The notes under the pieces: model-generated
The model's input: only the letters and a program-made list of their open reading frames with translations
Told to the model about the DNA's origin: nothing
Databases searched by the model: none
Shown: one piece after another, positions 1 to 10,745 of the stretch
Layout: each line of letters opens with the position of its first letter
Numbering within the stretch: the stretch's first letter is position 1
Made by a program: the position numbers and the translations under genes
Assembly: GCA_951640165.1 (NCBI GenBank)
Contig: OX621246.1
Location: forward strand, 6,783,001-6,847,000
DNA: 64,000 nt
DNA from: Pseudoips prasinana
Taxonomy: Eukaryota; Arthropoda; Insecta; Lepidoptera; Nolidae
Reading direction: 5' to 3'

Positions 1-169
1 TCTGGGGCGGAATGCTTCTCGAGTGGCGATCACGAACCGGAAGGGTGGGGGACGATCTTACAAGGGTTGCGGGAAGTTGCCCGCTGGTGCGGGCAGCGCG
101 AGTCCGACCATTGTGGACTTCTTTGGGCAGGCCTTGGTCCAGCAGTGGACGTCTTTCGGATGATGATGA
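1..169 (+). pseudogene. 3' terminal piece of an RTE-like LINE
   Basis: This stretch matches the C-terminal end of the lepidopteran RTE-like endonuclease/reverse transcriptase seen more fully at 54105-54413. The shared landmarks are the tggagtggcgatcacgaaccgg-like segment and the tail gtccagcagtggacg. The reading frame is frameshifted and the 5' part lies outside the window. It is a dead 3' fragment. Confidence 0.7.
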
Positions 170-345
170 CGAACCTCCTAGGTTATAATATAGCAACCCA
201 CATATTATATCGAGCAATATCTATCAATAAAGGTTGTCTGGAAGACATCGCTTAAGGCGATAAGACCGCCCGTTGTACATGTTCTTCATATCCGATGTAT
301 TTTTCTTTCCGTTATAGTGTTTACAATAAAGAGTATTCTAACTAC
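170..345 (+). repeat. LINE-type 3' UTR tail with gcgataagaccgcc motif
   Basis: The segment carries ggttgtctggaagacatcgc followed by aaggcgataagaccgcc and a polyadenylation hexamer AATAAA at 325-330. I know this combination as a common 3' UTR of lepidopteran LINEs; the clade is not decided here. It is probably the tail of a truncated copy. Confidence 0.45.
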
Positions 346-445
346 TATCTATCTAACTATCAACAAATTATTGACGCCATATAGTTAACAAGAGGCCAGG
401 TCAGAAGTACCCTAAACCGGCGAGCATGTATGAAGAATATAATGA

Positions 446-1626
446 CAGTTCTTGTCTAAAAATGAAATTATGCATGAAAAGCAATATGGTTTTCAAAAAT
501 CAAAAAGTACTACACAATTATTGTCTTCATTTACTAATGAAGTAAATACAATTATTAATAATAAAAAGCATGTGCTTATAGTTATGATAGATTTTAGTAA
601 GGCATTTGAAACATTAAATTATGAAACCCTTTATAAAAAAATGTCACAGAATGGTATACAGGGCTACATGCTACAAAGGTTTAGAAACTATCATTCTAAT
701 CGGTTTAATACAGTCTGTGTAAATGGAGAATACAGTGACCTAATACCGACCACAACCGGTACGGCACAAGGGTCGATATTAGGGCCTACAGAGTACCTAA
801 TATATGTGAATGACATATGTAACATATTTCGGCACTGCTCTGTATACCAATTTATTGACGATACATGTATCATGACAGCGCATCAAGATATACAAATCGC
901 GAAACGCCTCCTACAGCACAAATTCGATATATTATGCAAATGGGCTCATGATGTTGGACTATCTATTAACATCCAAAAAACGAAAGTACTACATATTCAT
1001 TCTCCTTTCATTAAAACTAACAAAACACCAAACATTGTGGCTCACGAACATCAATGTATGCATGCACAGTTAGTATCATGCAACTGTAAATCAATTGACA
1101 AAGTTAGCCAACACACATATCTGGGGCTAGTCATTAACAATAGATTTAACTGGGTTCCACATATCGATAAAGTCTGTAATAAGTTAAGAGTAATACTATC
1201 TAAACTGAGTATCCTCAAATATAAATTACCATACAACACCCTAAGACTGTTATACATGTCGATGGCAGACTCAGTAATCAATTATGGTATTTCTAGCTAT
1301 GGAAACACATATAAAACCCACCTGACAAATATCTATAACTTGCAATTAAGACTTTTAAAGACCATTGTTCCACTTAAGATAAAGCATAAATATAAAGATA
1401 ATTATGATAACTTGTTCCAATATTGTAGAGTGATTAATGTATTCGACAAATTAAAAATGGCTGTTGTATTCGAAAACATTGAAAACTATTGTAAATTAGA
1501 ATTTAACATTAGACCAAGATATCTCCGAAAGGTAATGGCCCATTTAGTATGAAAAATATACCTACGGCGTACAGAAATGAAATATGGGGGGAATCAAAGA
1601 CAAATGATTATACTTTTCAATGGTAA
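446..1626 (+). pseudogene. 5'-truncated non-LTR reverse transcriptase (LINE C)
   Basis: This is the reverse transcriptase part of a Jockey/CR1-superfamily LINE. The frame starting near 452 shows the palm pattern: QYGFQKSKST, then VMIDFSKAFE, GSILGP, and FIDD at 851-862 where the family has [YF]ADD. The Ala to Ile change next to the catalytic aspartates and the weakened GTAQGSILGPTEYL region suggest a dead enzyme. A stop codon lies just upstream at 443, so the endonuclease half is missing. Near 1525-1540 the frame shifts and the C-terminus continues in the next frame to a TAA at 1624-1626. There are no visible flanking duplications. The family call is good; the exact clade is not resolved. Confidence 0.75.
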
Positions 1627-1796
1627 GTGGTGCATTACTGTGGCCGATGGGGATCATGAAATAAAATATAATACATTGTATTATTGCGCGACCGCAACAA
1701 AGCTCGGGTGAGACCGAGACAGCAATATACGTGTTATTTATTACCTGACCGAACGAGTTTGCTATAAAAGTGTCATGATGATATTTTTATTTAACA

Positions 1797-2126
1797 AAAC
1801 AATGGCAAAGTAAGTCTGCTTGTTTCATTTTCAAGTCTAAACTACTGAACCGATTTTGGTTAAATTGCTTGCCCCGTAGAGATATACATGTAAAGAATGA
1901 GTGTTTGTTTAATACCTTAGGTGCATAGCATAGATTAAGAAAATACATTATTTAATTATTTTTTATCTATCATGTCATGTCAAATTCCTATGAATAGACA
2001 AAAAAAATATATCTTATATACATATTAGATTTGTAGACGGACATAGTAAACTTTTTATCCCAGTGACATATTTCCATGGGATAAAAATAATTTAGAGACG
2101 GGCGAAACCGCTGGTGCAGCTAATTA
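1797..2126 (+). mobile_element. Degenerate Helitron-like non-autonomous element
   Basis: The interior has the familiar actactgaaccgattttgg wording of lepidopteran Helitrons, and the 3' end reads cgggcgaaaccgctggtgcagcta, a worn version of the gcgggcacagctag terminus of the better copy at 33886-34188. No protein is encoded. The 5' edge is approximate. Confidence 0.45.
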
Positions 2127-2382
2127 TTATCCAATTTTGATCGGTCTACTGCAAGAATTATTCATATCTCCATTGAATTATTTTTTTCTTTTTACATATA
2201 ATGAACAGTGGGTTATGCCTGCATTATTTGCCATCATTTTCGTTTTTGTACAAAAACATTTTTGAACCGGGTCGGATTATGGGCCATGACCTTTGTCATA
2301 TATACCAATGTTCAAATTACCAAAATATAATAATGATTACGGAAGAAGAGTCACGATGTGCACCTTGGCCCAAGTACTAAAT
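2127..2382. other. Unassigned AT-rich stretch
   Basis: I see no credible reading frame, terminal repeat or known repeat motif here. Weak LINE-like coding wording may begin near the right edge, upstream of the tail fragment at 2383. Confidence 0.4.
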
Positions 2383-2656
2383 AGTCTGCCAAAACCATTA
2401 GTTAACCAGATAATAAAAAAAATTTAAATAGACCAAGTAAAAAACTTATTAAAAAAATACTTCATCAGTGATAAGTACCTGGAAGGCGATGCATGTCGGG
2501 ACCACTCACTATAATCATGACACCTTCCTTAGCGCTACTTCATGCTGCTCGGGGACTACAATATAATCTTTAAATGTAAGATTTCAGTAGACCTAATAAT
2601 TGTACGCTGTATTATGTAATTTATTTGAAATAAACAGTTTTTTTTTTTTTTTTTTT
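2383..2656 (+). pseudogene. LINE ORF2 C-terminus with poly-T/A-type tail
   Basis: A 44-codon remnant (2383-2514) reads like the extreme C-terminus of a Jockey-like ORF2: SLPKPLVNQ, an internal TAA, then KNLLKKYFISDKYLEGD. A short UTR follows, ending in aataaacag and a homopolymer of about twenty T at 2637-2656. The pattern small C-terminal helix, UTR, A/T tail suggests a severely 5'-truncated LINE. Confidence 0.45.
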
Positions 2657-2675
2657 AGTAAAGTAGGCAAAAGTG

Positions 2676-2741
2676 GTGTGCAAAGATCGTGACATATGGA
2701 AATCCGTTGTCTCTGCCTACCCCTCTGGGAAACAGGTGTGA
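2676..2741 (+). pseudogene. C-terminal 21 codons of a GRGRPRRT-type RTE-like LINE
   Basis: The frame VCKDRDIWKSVVSAYPSGKQ ends at TGA 2739-2741. A nearly identical terminus is at 24103-24177, and the preceding GRGRPRRT segment of the same LINE type is at 12743-12862. This is only the 3' end of the element. Confidence 0.6.
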
Positions 2742-3460
2742 GTCTAGGTATGTATGTATAGTTAACGACGAGTTGACAGGATTAACTGGCCAATTTAGCC
2801 CGTCGCGAAATGTTCTACGAGTAATATGCTGACATCTCTAACGTAAGTTATAATGCGTTCTACCCACAAATTATATCAAACGAGATTAACGGATCGGTGA
2901 AATGGGAAGTTACTCGTCGTAGCTGACGGGTTTAACTGACCAATTTAGATAATGTCTTTCGATATCAACTTGGCCCAGTAGAAACATTGGTTTTACTATG
3001 GTTTAATTGTCTCGTTTGAGGAAGTGGAAACTATTTGTTTGGTAATTAATATGGTTGTCTATTTGATTTCAGATATCGATAAAAGGACTGATTTTGCAGG
3101 TATATCCAAATTATTTTTCTGGATATAGTCTGGATTGCTCGTTTTTCTGGTAGGATTCTGTCTATACCCCGATTTTAATCAATACACGATCTTCCAAAAA
3201 GTAAATCTTGATTAAAAAAAACTATAGAAATTGAGGACAAATAAAATAAATCTGTTCTCAGTTTTGACATTCAGTATGTCGTTTCTTCGTAGTTAGGCAG
3301 CGTGTCAAAAGCATGTTACGAGAGTGTATTTTTTTTATTAAAATAGTTTACTTCTAACGCCTATTATATAAAAATTAAATTCCATTCCAAATCCCATACT
3401 CCTCTGACTGCGGAATTTCCGAAAAAGTGGTACAACATTATGCTTTACCTATTAATATTA

Positions 3461-3735
3461 CCGTAGCCTAGTTGGTAGTGATCCTGCCTACGAAGCTGGT
3501 GGTCCTGGGTTCGAATCCCGGTAAGTGCAAATATTTGTGTGATGAGCACAAATATTTGTTTCTGAGTCATGGATGTTTTCTATGTATATAAGTATTTATC
3601 TATCTATATAAGTATGTATATCGTCGCCTGGTACCCATAGTACAAGCTTTGCTTAGTTTGGGGCTAGGATGATCTGTGTGACATTGTCCCTAGATATTTA
3701 TTTGTCCCCAGATATTATTAATCTAAAAAATACTA
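3461..3735 (+). mobile_element. tRNA-derived SINE (family S1)
   Basis: The head has an A box (tagcctagttggtagtg, 3464-3480) and a B box (ggttcgaatcc, 3509-3519), the internal RNA polymerase III promoter of a tRNA-derived SINE. The body carries tttgtgtgatgagcac, tctgagtcatggatg and tggtacccatagtacaagc, all shared with copies at 56386, 60455 and 62289. It is not a functional tRNA, because no acceptor stem forms. Confidence 0.85.
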
Positions 3736-4137
3736 TAAAATATTTTATTAATTACGTTAAGTAATGTTTAATTTAATTTGTTTGCTCATTTGGTTTCACT
3801 TAACTATTATATACCTCTATAACTAACTACATATTATGTTGACTAATTTAATCTAAGGCGAGTCAGTGTGGATCTTCACAAATAACGTAATTTACCTCCT
3901 ACAGATTAATTATGTTAGACCCGTCAGAAAACAAATTAACTTAGTACAGCTATTTCTTTTAGTCACTAATAAACCTTACTTTAGGTCACACATGTAAGAG
4001 TGCCAGAAAATTGGATTGAAGAGGCTATTAATACGTTTTTTTTATTATCTACGATATATTTATTTTATTTTATTTTATCTTATTGGCACATAAAACAGAA
4101 TACTATCAATAAATGACATACTAAACAAGTATACATA

Positions 4138-4200
4138 GCACGACAGTTTGAGTAGAAATATAAGTGTGAGTCACTTATATTTCTACTCAAACTGTCGTGC
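4138..4200. repeat. Perfect 29-bp hairpin
   Basis: Arms 4138-4166 and 4172-4200 are exact reverse complements, separated by 5 nt. The arms begin gcacgacagtttgag. It could be a MITE remnant, an inverted micro-duplication or a small-RNA-type hairpin; the sequence alone does not decide. Confidence 0.9.
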
Positions 4201-4234
4201 AAAATTATCTACGTTTAAAGACATTTATTTTCTA

Positions 4235-4539
4235 CTAGCTGTGCCCCGCGGTTTTACCCGCGTTAAATTTTATAAATTATAAATATCCTCCCCCGTAGGT
4301 GATAGCGCGATAATATGTAGCCTATGTTGACCCGACCTCTTAGTAATATTCATGCGAAATTTGAAGTAATTTTTGAGTTTAGCCCGGACATACATACAGA
4401 CAAACAGACACACAGGCAAAAATTCTAAAAACTATATTTTTGGCTTCGATATCGATTGCAGATCACGCCTCAAGTATCTTTTAAAAAAAATATTGAATGT
4501 ACAGTTTTGAATTTCCTACTATTTTATTATATGTATAGA
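4235..4539 (-). mobile_element. Helitron-like non-autonomous element, copy b
   Basis: Read on the minus strand it starts TCTATACATATAATAAAAT and ends cgcggggcacagCTAG. It is flanked by A (4234) and T (4540), as expected for Helitron insertion between A and T. About 305 bp, no coding capacity. Close relatives are at 34983-35292 and 58224-58535. Confidence 0.75.
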
Positions 4540-4953
4540 TATCTAAAAGAATTTACAATAATTCACTTACAGAGAAATATAAAGTTAGGTACAATATGTT
4601 AACATTACAAACATCTCCCATCCGATCAAGACCATTCGGCCATGTGAGCATCATAAGTTTGATAATTGTGTTGCATTTTTATTTTATTATTTTTCTCTTT
4701 CTTTTTTGTGAATTTATTGTTTTTTTTCTTGCACATTTTTTATATACATATATTTGTTATATACACATGCAAAATTATCTAATAACACAAATAAGATTTA
4801 AGTTCACCGAAGCACATTGACTCACACCGAAGGAAATTGAGTATTAAGGTATAAGGTAACTTTGATTGTTTGCCAATACTATGCTGTATTTTAAGTAAGT
4901 TAAGTCCTCATATTAAATATGTAGGAAAATATTAGCTGGCATGAAAATATAAT

Positions 4954-5620
4954 ATGTCCGCAAGGATTGAGGAGCCACATCAGATTTTTAAAATCTGATC
5001 TCACCATTATTTAGCAGCAATGTAGCTTATTTTGCAGCACGAATTTTAGATTTAGCAGCAAAATATATCACTAGTTATTTTAATGCAAAAGTGGCTCCTC
5101 AATCTAAACGTCTGAATTGAGGAGCCACCTGGAACTCGTTAAGTAAGAGATGAATATTTATGAAAATTTTGTATCATTTAGTAGCAATTTTGCATATTAC
5201 CGTCTAAAAATTTAGCTTCTGTAGCGCTATAATGAAAGAAAATACAATACTTTTAATATGGCTCCTCAATCTAAATTCAAGAGGTGAATTTCTATTGGAT
5301 GTGAGCGATCAATTAATATATTCGACATATTGATCATTTAGCAGGTGTTGTGTTTGTTTTTGCAGTATAGAAGTAAAATAGTAAAACAGAGTAAATTTTG
5401 TATATGAACGCATTTTCTTTGGCTCCTCAATCCTGACGTTCTAATTATATATGTTTGACTGTAGCCACCTGAGATCTCAACGGAATCTAAAGCCAGAGAT
5501 ACTAACATTTAGCAGAAATGTCTGCTAAATATATCTGCACAGTTCAGCAATGTATATATTTTGGATTCTGGAAAAACAATATTTAACTATTTTCTTGTAA
5601 ATTCAGTGTGTAGGGTGACC
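4954..5620 (+). repeat. Left 667-bp terminal inverted repeat of the foldback transposon
   Basis: It starts ATGTCCGCAAGG and holds five copies of the 11-mer ATTGAGGAGCC in mixed orientation: forward at 4966 and 5116, reverse at 5093, 5260 and 5421. Repeats of the type tttagcagcaa lie between them. I saw two base differences from the right arm, C/T at position 7 and one G/A near the inner end, and no indels. Confidence 0.92.
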
Positions 5621-5888
5621 TTATTTTGGGGGTACCTACAAATTAATATTTCACTTACGTACCCACAATAATATTTATTTAGTAACAAAACTTTCATCAG
5701 CGGTGAAGTATTCTCGTTTGTACATCATGAATATGTTCATGTACGAAATAAATAATTAACTTGGATTTCTTATATTATAAAGTTAATCATCATGTTTGTG
5801 TCATCATCATTAAGTTGTGGGGATATTAATATGTGCCATATCGTGCAGTGACTGATAATTAAGTGCAGTTTGATGTCCTGTTTTCAAT

Positions 5889-6166
5889 GTAAGTACATTT
5901 GTGCCAACTATTGTTATTTTTTTACATTTATTTATTTAATATACAGTATGTTCGGGTTCGAAGTTTACAAATTAAAATACATACTACGGTCGATTCTTAA
6001 AATAGACAAAATTGAAGCACTTTAATGTTCTAAAATATTTGTTAATATTTAGTTATGAAAAAATTCAACGACCAGTCGGGATTTGAACCTGCGACCTTCG
6101 GCGTGCCGTGCCATGCTATAAAAATTACTAAAAGTCACTTTGTTCAACGCAATATTGTTGTTTCAG
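5889..6166 (+). other. Candidate 5' UTR intron of the transposase gene
   Basis: A good donor (caat/GTAAGTAC at 5889) and an acceptor with pyrimidine run (ttgttgtttCAG ending 6166) flank 278 bp. Splicing would place the ATG at 6174 seven bases into the next exon. It is a prediction from splice consensus only. Confidence 0.35.
6066..6115 (-). repeat. tRNA-SINE head remnant inside the transposon
   Basis: The minus strand reads gcaggttcaaatcccgac, a B-box-like motif, with an adjacent gccgaaggtcgc segment as in the tRNA-related SINE at 58615-58880. It is short and lacks the body. Confidence 0.4.
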
Positions 6167-6173
6167 AACCATT

Positions 6174-9100
6174 ATGCCGAAAGGCCGCCAATCGATAGTA
6201 GATCTTGAGGATCAATAAAAAGTATTTTATAAATATGCTGGGATACTACAAAATCCTAACATTAAAAGTACTGACCCTATTTTCTTAACCATTTCCAAAG
6301 AACTAGATTTTAAAATGACCCCGATAGCCTTATATACATAATTGAAACGTAAACGTCATATATTTTTTGAAAACGTTGGATCACTTCTTGAGCAACAAAC
6401 AACTGGCGAAATACATACTATAAAAAGTGCAAGTTGTAGCAGTAGTGACCCAGATACGTCATTAAAAAGCAAAGATTTTGATTTCGAGAATAGTGCACAA
6501 AATGATACAGTAACATTTTCATATCAAATGGACTTGTATGACTGGAAAAAAATTCAGCCTATATACGCATATCAACAACGAACAGGCACTTCCACCTATA
6601 AGAAATACAGAACCATGCCCAAGTTTAAATGGAGTAATCTATTAAAAGTAAACATTTATAAATATACTAAACTACCCTGTACTTGGACTTTAAAGCGCGA
6701 AAAAGTGGTAAAAAACAAAATCTTTGTGAAAGGCAATTGTTCGCAATGTACTCCATATGCTAAAATAGAAAGTTATGAAACTACTGATAAAATCCACACA
6801 ATCTACTGTAAAATAACGAATATAGACCGAACTGTCAAACACAATCCAACAAGGAAATTCAAGTTAACGCCCCACAAAAGACAACAATTAGCAAAAATAT
6901 TAAGGTACAAGCCTGCAATAGTAGTTCATAATGAAATGGCTTCAGAGATCCTAAGTATTAAGAAAGATGAAAAAGAGGTTGTAAATACACCAGCGTTGCC
7001 ATCTCTTTCTTGTTTGCGACAAATAAAATCTGAGGCCAGGAGAGAACAGCGGCTTGATCCCAATCCAATTATATCTCTAGTGGTTATGGCCAAAAGTACA
7101 CATAAAAATGTAATCCGTTCTTTAAGTGTACACCCTAATTTCTTTGTATATTATTGGAACGAGAACCAAATTGATTATTACAATCTGTACCTACGGAAAT
7201 TTGGAAGGGTAACTATTACAATAGATGCTACTGGCTCATTCTTTGAAACAATGCGGCTCCCTGATGGTACAAAGATGACCAAAAGATTATTTTTATATGC
7301 AGGTCTGATAACAGCAAATCTTAAATTAAAATCTGTACCAGTATTACAGATGGTTACCGATGCACACGACAAGAAATCTATATTACATTGGCTAAATCAA
7401 TGGAAAAAATCAGTTGATAGATCACCTCATGAGATTATTTCAGACGATTCTTCTGCCCTGATCGCAGCTAATACTGAAGCTTTTGCAAAATTCAGTAGTA
7501 CAAAAGAATACATAAAAAACATGTTTTCAATTTTAGAAGAACAGAGTTCAATCCTTCAAGAACAAAAGCCCTCTACTTTTATCAGACTTGACACAAGTCA
7601 TTTTGTAAAAACTTTGCACAACTTAAAATGTTTTAATGATGTAGAACCAGACATAAAATATTTTTATATTCGCTGCATTTTGTTCTTAAAAGAGTGTGAA
7701 AATTTTGAAACTGCGAAAGAAGTCATCGGTGATGTGATTCAGACTCGTCTTAGTCACTACGATGATGATTCAAGTCCTGCAAGTTCCAATTGTCAAGGTG
7801 CCTTAAACCGACTTGCCTTACGAATGAAAAATATTGAATTAGATCATACGGCAGAATTCAGCTTTGTGGATGATGACAAACGGAACGACGACGAAGTTTT
7901 CGGAACTGAAGAACATCACACCGCAAACATTGATTTTTTTATTTGGTTGGATGATAAAGTAGCCCCATTTCAAAAACAATTAATGAAAATACATAAAAAT
8001 AATAAAAAATTATGTTTTTTACCAACATTTATGTCAGAATTTAGGAGGAAAACTTCCATTATGGTCAAATTTATTGTGTTCTTTTTTTAAAGCTGATAAT
8101 ACTGTTCCATCATCATCTGGAATTGAGAGCTACTTCAAAACTTTGAAAAAATTGCTCTTTAAAACAAAGTTACAAAAGTATCGAATTGATGAATTTATAA
8201 AAATACATTCCCAATATTTAGACGGGGAAATCGCACTGGCGAAAAATGATCTTATTAGTGACTTACAAAATAAAGAAACTAAACGCTCTCGAAAAAGGAA
8301 GTTTTCATTCAAAAAATCTCAAACCCAGATGGAAAAATCTCAAAAAGGAGTAAACACATCTCAAACGCAAGTGAAAAAAAGAAAATTAACAAAGTCTGTG
8401 AGAGTTAAGAAGATTAATCGGTCATTTGATGCCGAATCAATTTTTTCTGATCGACCTTCTTTTATTGAGAATTGGAGGGGTGAAGCCGATACTGATTCAT
8501 TAACAAAAATAAAAGTAACATTTGTAAAAAATGGCAACCTATGCGATGCTGTATCCATAGGTGAAAATTCTATTAAAGTAGATTTGAGAACACATGTTGC
8601 TTTGATTCGGTCATTTATTTGTTGAGCATGACTTTTAATCAAAGCAGACGTTTTCAAGAAATATTAAACACATACTCAGAAGATTTAATCTCACAATATA
8701 TTAAACTTCTATCAGATTCTGCTTCTACTGACGGTGATATACACAAAATGAGAACCCAAATTGGCGTGCTGTATTTTGATACTACAGTAAATAGTAGCCA
8801 CTGTGAATTTGCTTGTAAGTGTCTTACATTTTTGAACACGTAGCCTTGAAGTATTGCTTTAGTTCCATTTTTACAAATGATTCGTGCCATTTTATCCCAG
8901 TATCCAGGCAGATCGCATTTTTGCCTTTGAATTTGAACATAATTTCTGTTTTTGGCATCCAAGGTTTAGAAGATGCAACTTTAATCGCTGATGAAAAAAC
9001 CGACTGTACGTTTTGTAACAACCAAACTGTGTGTAAATATACTCTATCAAACACAGTTTCATATGAACTGAATGGTTGTGAAAAGTTTAGAGTGGGAGAA

Positions 9101-9305
9101 ATACCAGAATTTGTAATGTTTTCGAATAAATCATATCAGTTTATTTCAGTTTATTAACGAAACTGGCATGGGCCACTACAAATGTCACTATCTTACACTG
9201 AAAGATGAGATGTTCTGTTACGATGATTACGATTCTAAAATTCGTATAAGTACTAATCAGCCAATATTCATTCATTCTATAACTTATAGCGAAATTGATT
9301 GCTAA
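6174..9305 (+). pseudogene. Mutator-like (NOF/Phantom-type) transposase, degenerate
   Basis: This would be the transposase acting on the foldback ends. It opens MPKGRQSIVDLEDQ and is broken by in-frame TAA at 6216-6218 and 6339-6341, then open to 8090. A frameshift near 8040 moves it to the next frame, where LPLWSNLL and SSSGIESYFKTLK follow; more shifts lie between 8600 and 9160. Visible parts: an N-terminal zinc-type module (CTWTLKR with KGNCSQC, about 6670-6770), ITIDATG with the first Asp at 7224, SDDSSALIAAN with the second at 7443 or 7446, RLDTSHFVKTLHNL around 7587-7620, and the likely catalytic Glu at 8125. The tail has C-x2-C spacing (CTFCNNQTVC) and ends GHYKCHY...CYDDYDS, which resembles the His box of ubiquitin-specific proteases. 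AATAAA at 9358-9363 could end the transcript. Confidence 0.75.
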
Positions 9306-9399
9306 ATAACCAAATCGTAGGTACGATAGATATAATCTGTTATGAAAATATAAATTTAATAAATTACTTATCCTGGTTTCATTAATACGAGTATAATAT

Positions 9400-10066
9400 G
9401 GTCACCCTACACACTGAATTTACAAGAAAATAGTTAAATATTGTTTTTTCAGAATCCAAAATATATACATTGCTGAACTGTGCAGATATATTTAGCAGAC
9501 ATTTCTGCTAAATGTTAGTATCTCTGGCTTTAGATTCCGTTGAGATCTCAGGTGGCTACAGTCAAACATATATAATTAGAACGTCAGGATTGAGGAGCCA
9601 AAGAAAATGCGTTCATATACAAAATTTACTCTGTTTTACTATTTTACTTCTATACTGCAAAAACAAACACAACACCTGCTAAATGATCAATATGTCGAAT
9701 ATATTAATTGATCGCTCACATCCAATAGAAATTCACCTCTTGAATTTAGATTGAGGAGCCATATTAAAAGTATTGTATTTTCTTTCATTATAGCGCTACA
9801 GAAGCTAAATTTTTAGACGGTAATATGCAAAATTGCTACTAAATGATACAAAATTTTCATAAATATTCATCTCTTACTTAACGAGTTCCAGGTGGCTCCT
9901 CAATTCAGACGTTTAGATTGAGGAGCCACTTTTGCATTAAAATAACTAGTGATATATTTTGCTGCTAAATCTAAAATTCGTGCTGCAAAATAAGCTACAT
10001 TGCTGCTAAATAATGGTGAGATCAGATTTTTAAAATCTGATGTGGCTCCTCAATCCTTACGGACAT
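9400..10066 (-). repeat. Right 667-bp terminal inverted repeat of the foldback transposon
   Basis: Reverse complement of 4954-5620, ending CTTACGGACAT. The five ATTGAGGAGCC motifs fall at the mirror positions, for example ggctcctcaat at 10044-10054. A target duplication follows directly. Confidence 0.92.
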
Positions 10067-10117
10067 AATATAATTACAGATATAAAAAATTCTGTGTGTA
10101 CTTATGTACACGCGTTA

Positions 10118-10435
10118 GAAGTTATACTTCTTTGGCGTATGGAAAAAAAATAATTTAAATGCAGTAGTGATTAACGATAAATATTAAAATTAATCAAAAA
10201 GATTTTATTTAAATAAAAATACTAGAATATACAACTTGAACATAGTTGTCAATTTTCATACCACCTAGAACTAACTTGCTGTTAAATTTAGGTGTCAGTG
10301 TGCGCGCGCATCGTAAAAATTCACTCTCATCTAGAACTAACTTCATGCTGTTAAATTTAGATGTCGGTGTGCGCGCGCATCGTAGAAATTCACTCTCATC
10401 ATTTTTCTCCATCGCGCCAAAAGAAGTATAACTTC
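10118..10435 (+). mobile_element. MITE with internal minisatellite, copy 1
   Basis: The ends gaagttatacttctttggcg (10118) and cgccaaaagaagtataacttc (ending 10435) are inverted. Between them lies a tandem unit of roughly 70 bp (ctagaactaacttcatgctg ... gcgcgcatcgtaaaaattcac) in two copies. A second element at 14375-14669 has three. No coding capacity. Confidence 0.75.
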
Positions 10436-10745
10436 GAAAACGAACTACAAGTGTAAAACCGAATAAAAGTCGACGGCTGCGGTTCGGTGACTAAAAACCG
10501 GGCTACGTTATTGTATAACGAGGCAGATTTTTTTTCCTAAAGTTTCAATTAGGCGTCTGGATAACTTCTTGACAATTGCTCGTGATTTAAAAGAAACTTA
10601 TTGTTTCTTTTTATTAAAATTCATTTCCAACATGTTCGCAGGATCTCCCAACACGATATTGAAAGCTAAGCTTAATATACATACATTATATAGTTGCGTT
10701 TGCAAAAATTGTGTCATTTGAAGTTTGCATAAAAGCGCTTCTTTG
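10436..10745. other. Unassigned sequence
   Basis: AT-rich sequence with no reading frame or repeat that I recognise. Confidence 0.4.

Larger units (their letters stand above)
5621..6173 (+). promoter_or_regulatory. 5' leader region of the foldback transposase gene
   Basis: This unique sequence between the left arm and the first plausible ATG should contain the promoter and 5' UTR. I see no clear TATA box. A candidate intron at 5889-6166 is listed separately. A SINE-like remnant sits near 6066-6115. Confidence 0.35.
4954..10066 (+). mobile_element. Complete foldback DNA transposon, Mutator-like (NOF/Phantom type)
   Basis: The 5,113-bp element has 667-bp terminal inverted repeats of exactly equal length (4954-5620 and 9400-10066). 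An 8-bp direct duplication AATATAAT flanks it at 4946-4953 and 10067-10074. The interior encodes one decayed transposase (6174-9305) with DDE-like motifs. Long foldback ends plus 8-bp duplications fit the Mutator superfamily, especially the FB-NOF/Phantom group. A KDZ (Zisupton/Kyakuja) assignment is the main alternative, because the spacing between the second Asp and the Glu is long. Near-identical arms suggest recent insertion or gene conversion. Confidence 0.85.

Noticed and set aside
3461..3540. tRNA gene
   Set aside because: Good A and B boxes, but no cloverleaf or acceptor stem, and the same head with body recurs at three other loci; it is a SINE.
4596..4820. 74-codon hydrophobic frame
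   Set aside because: Low-complexity AT-rich translation with no domain and no neighbouring gene signals.
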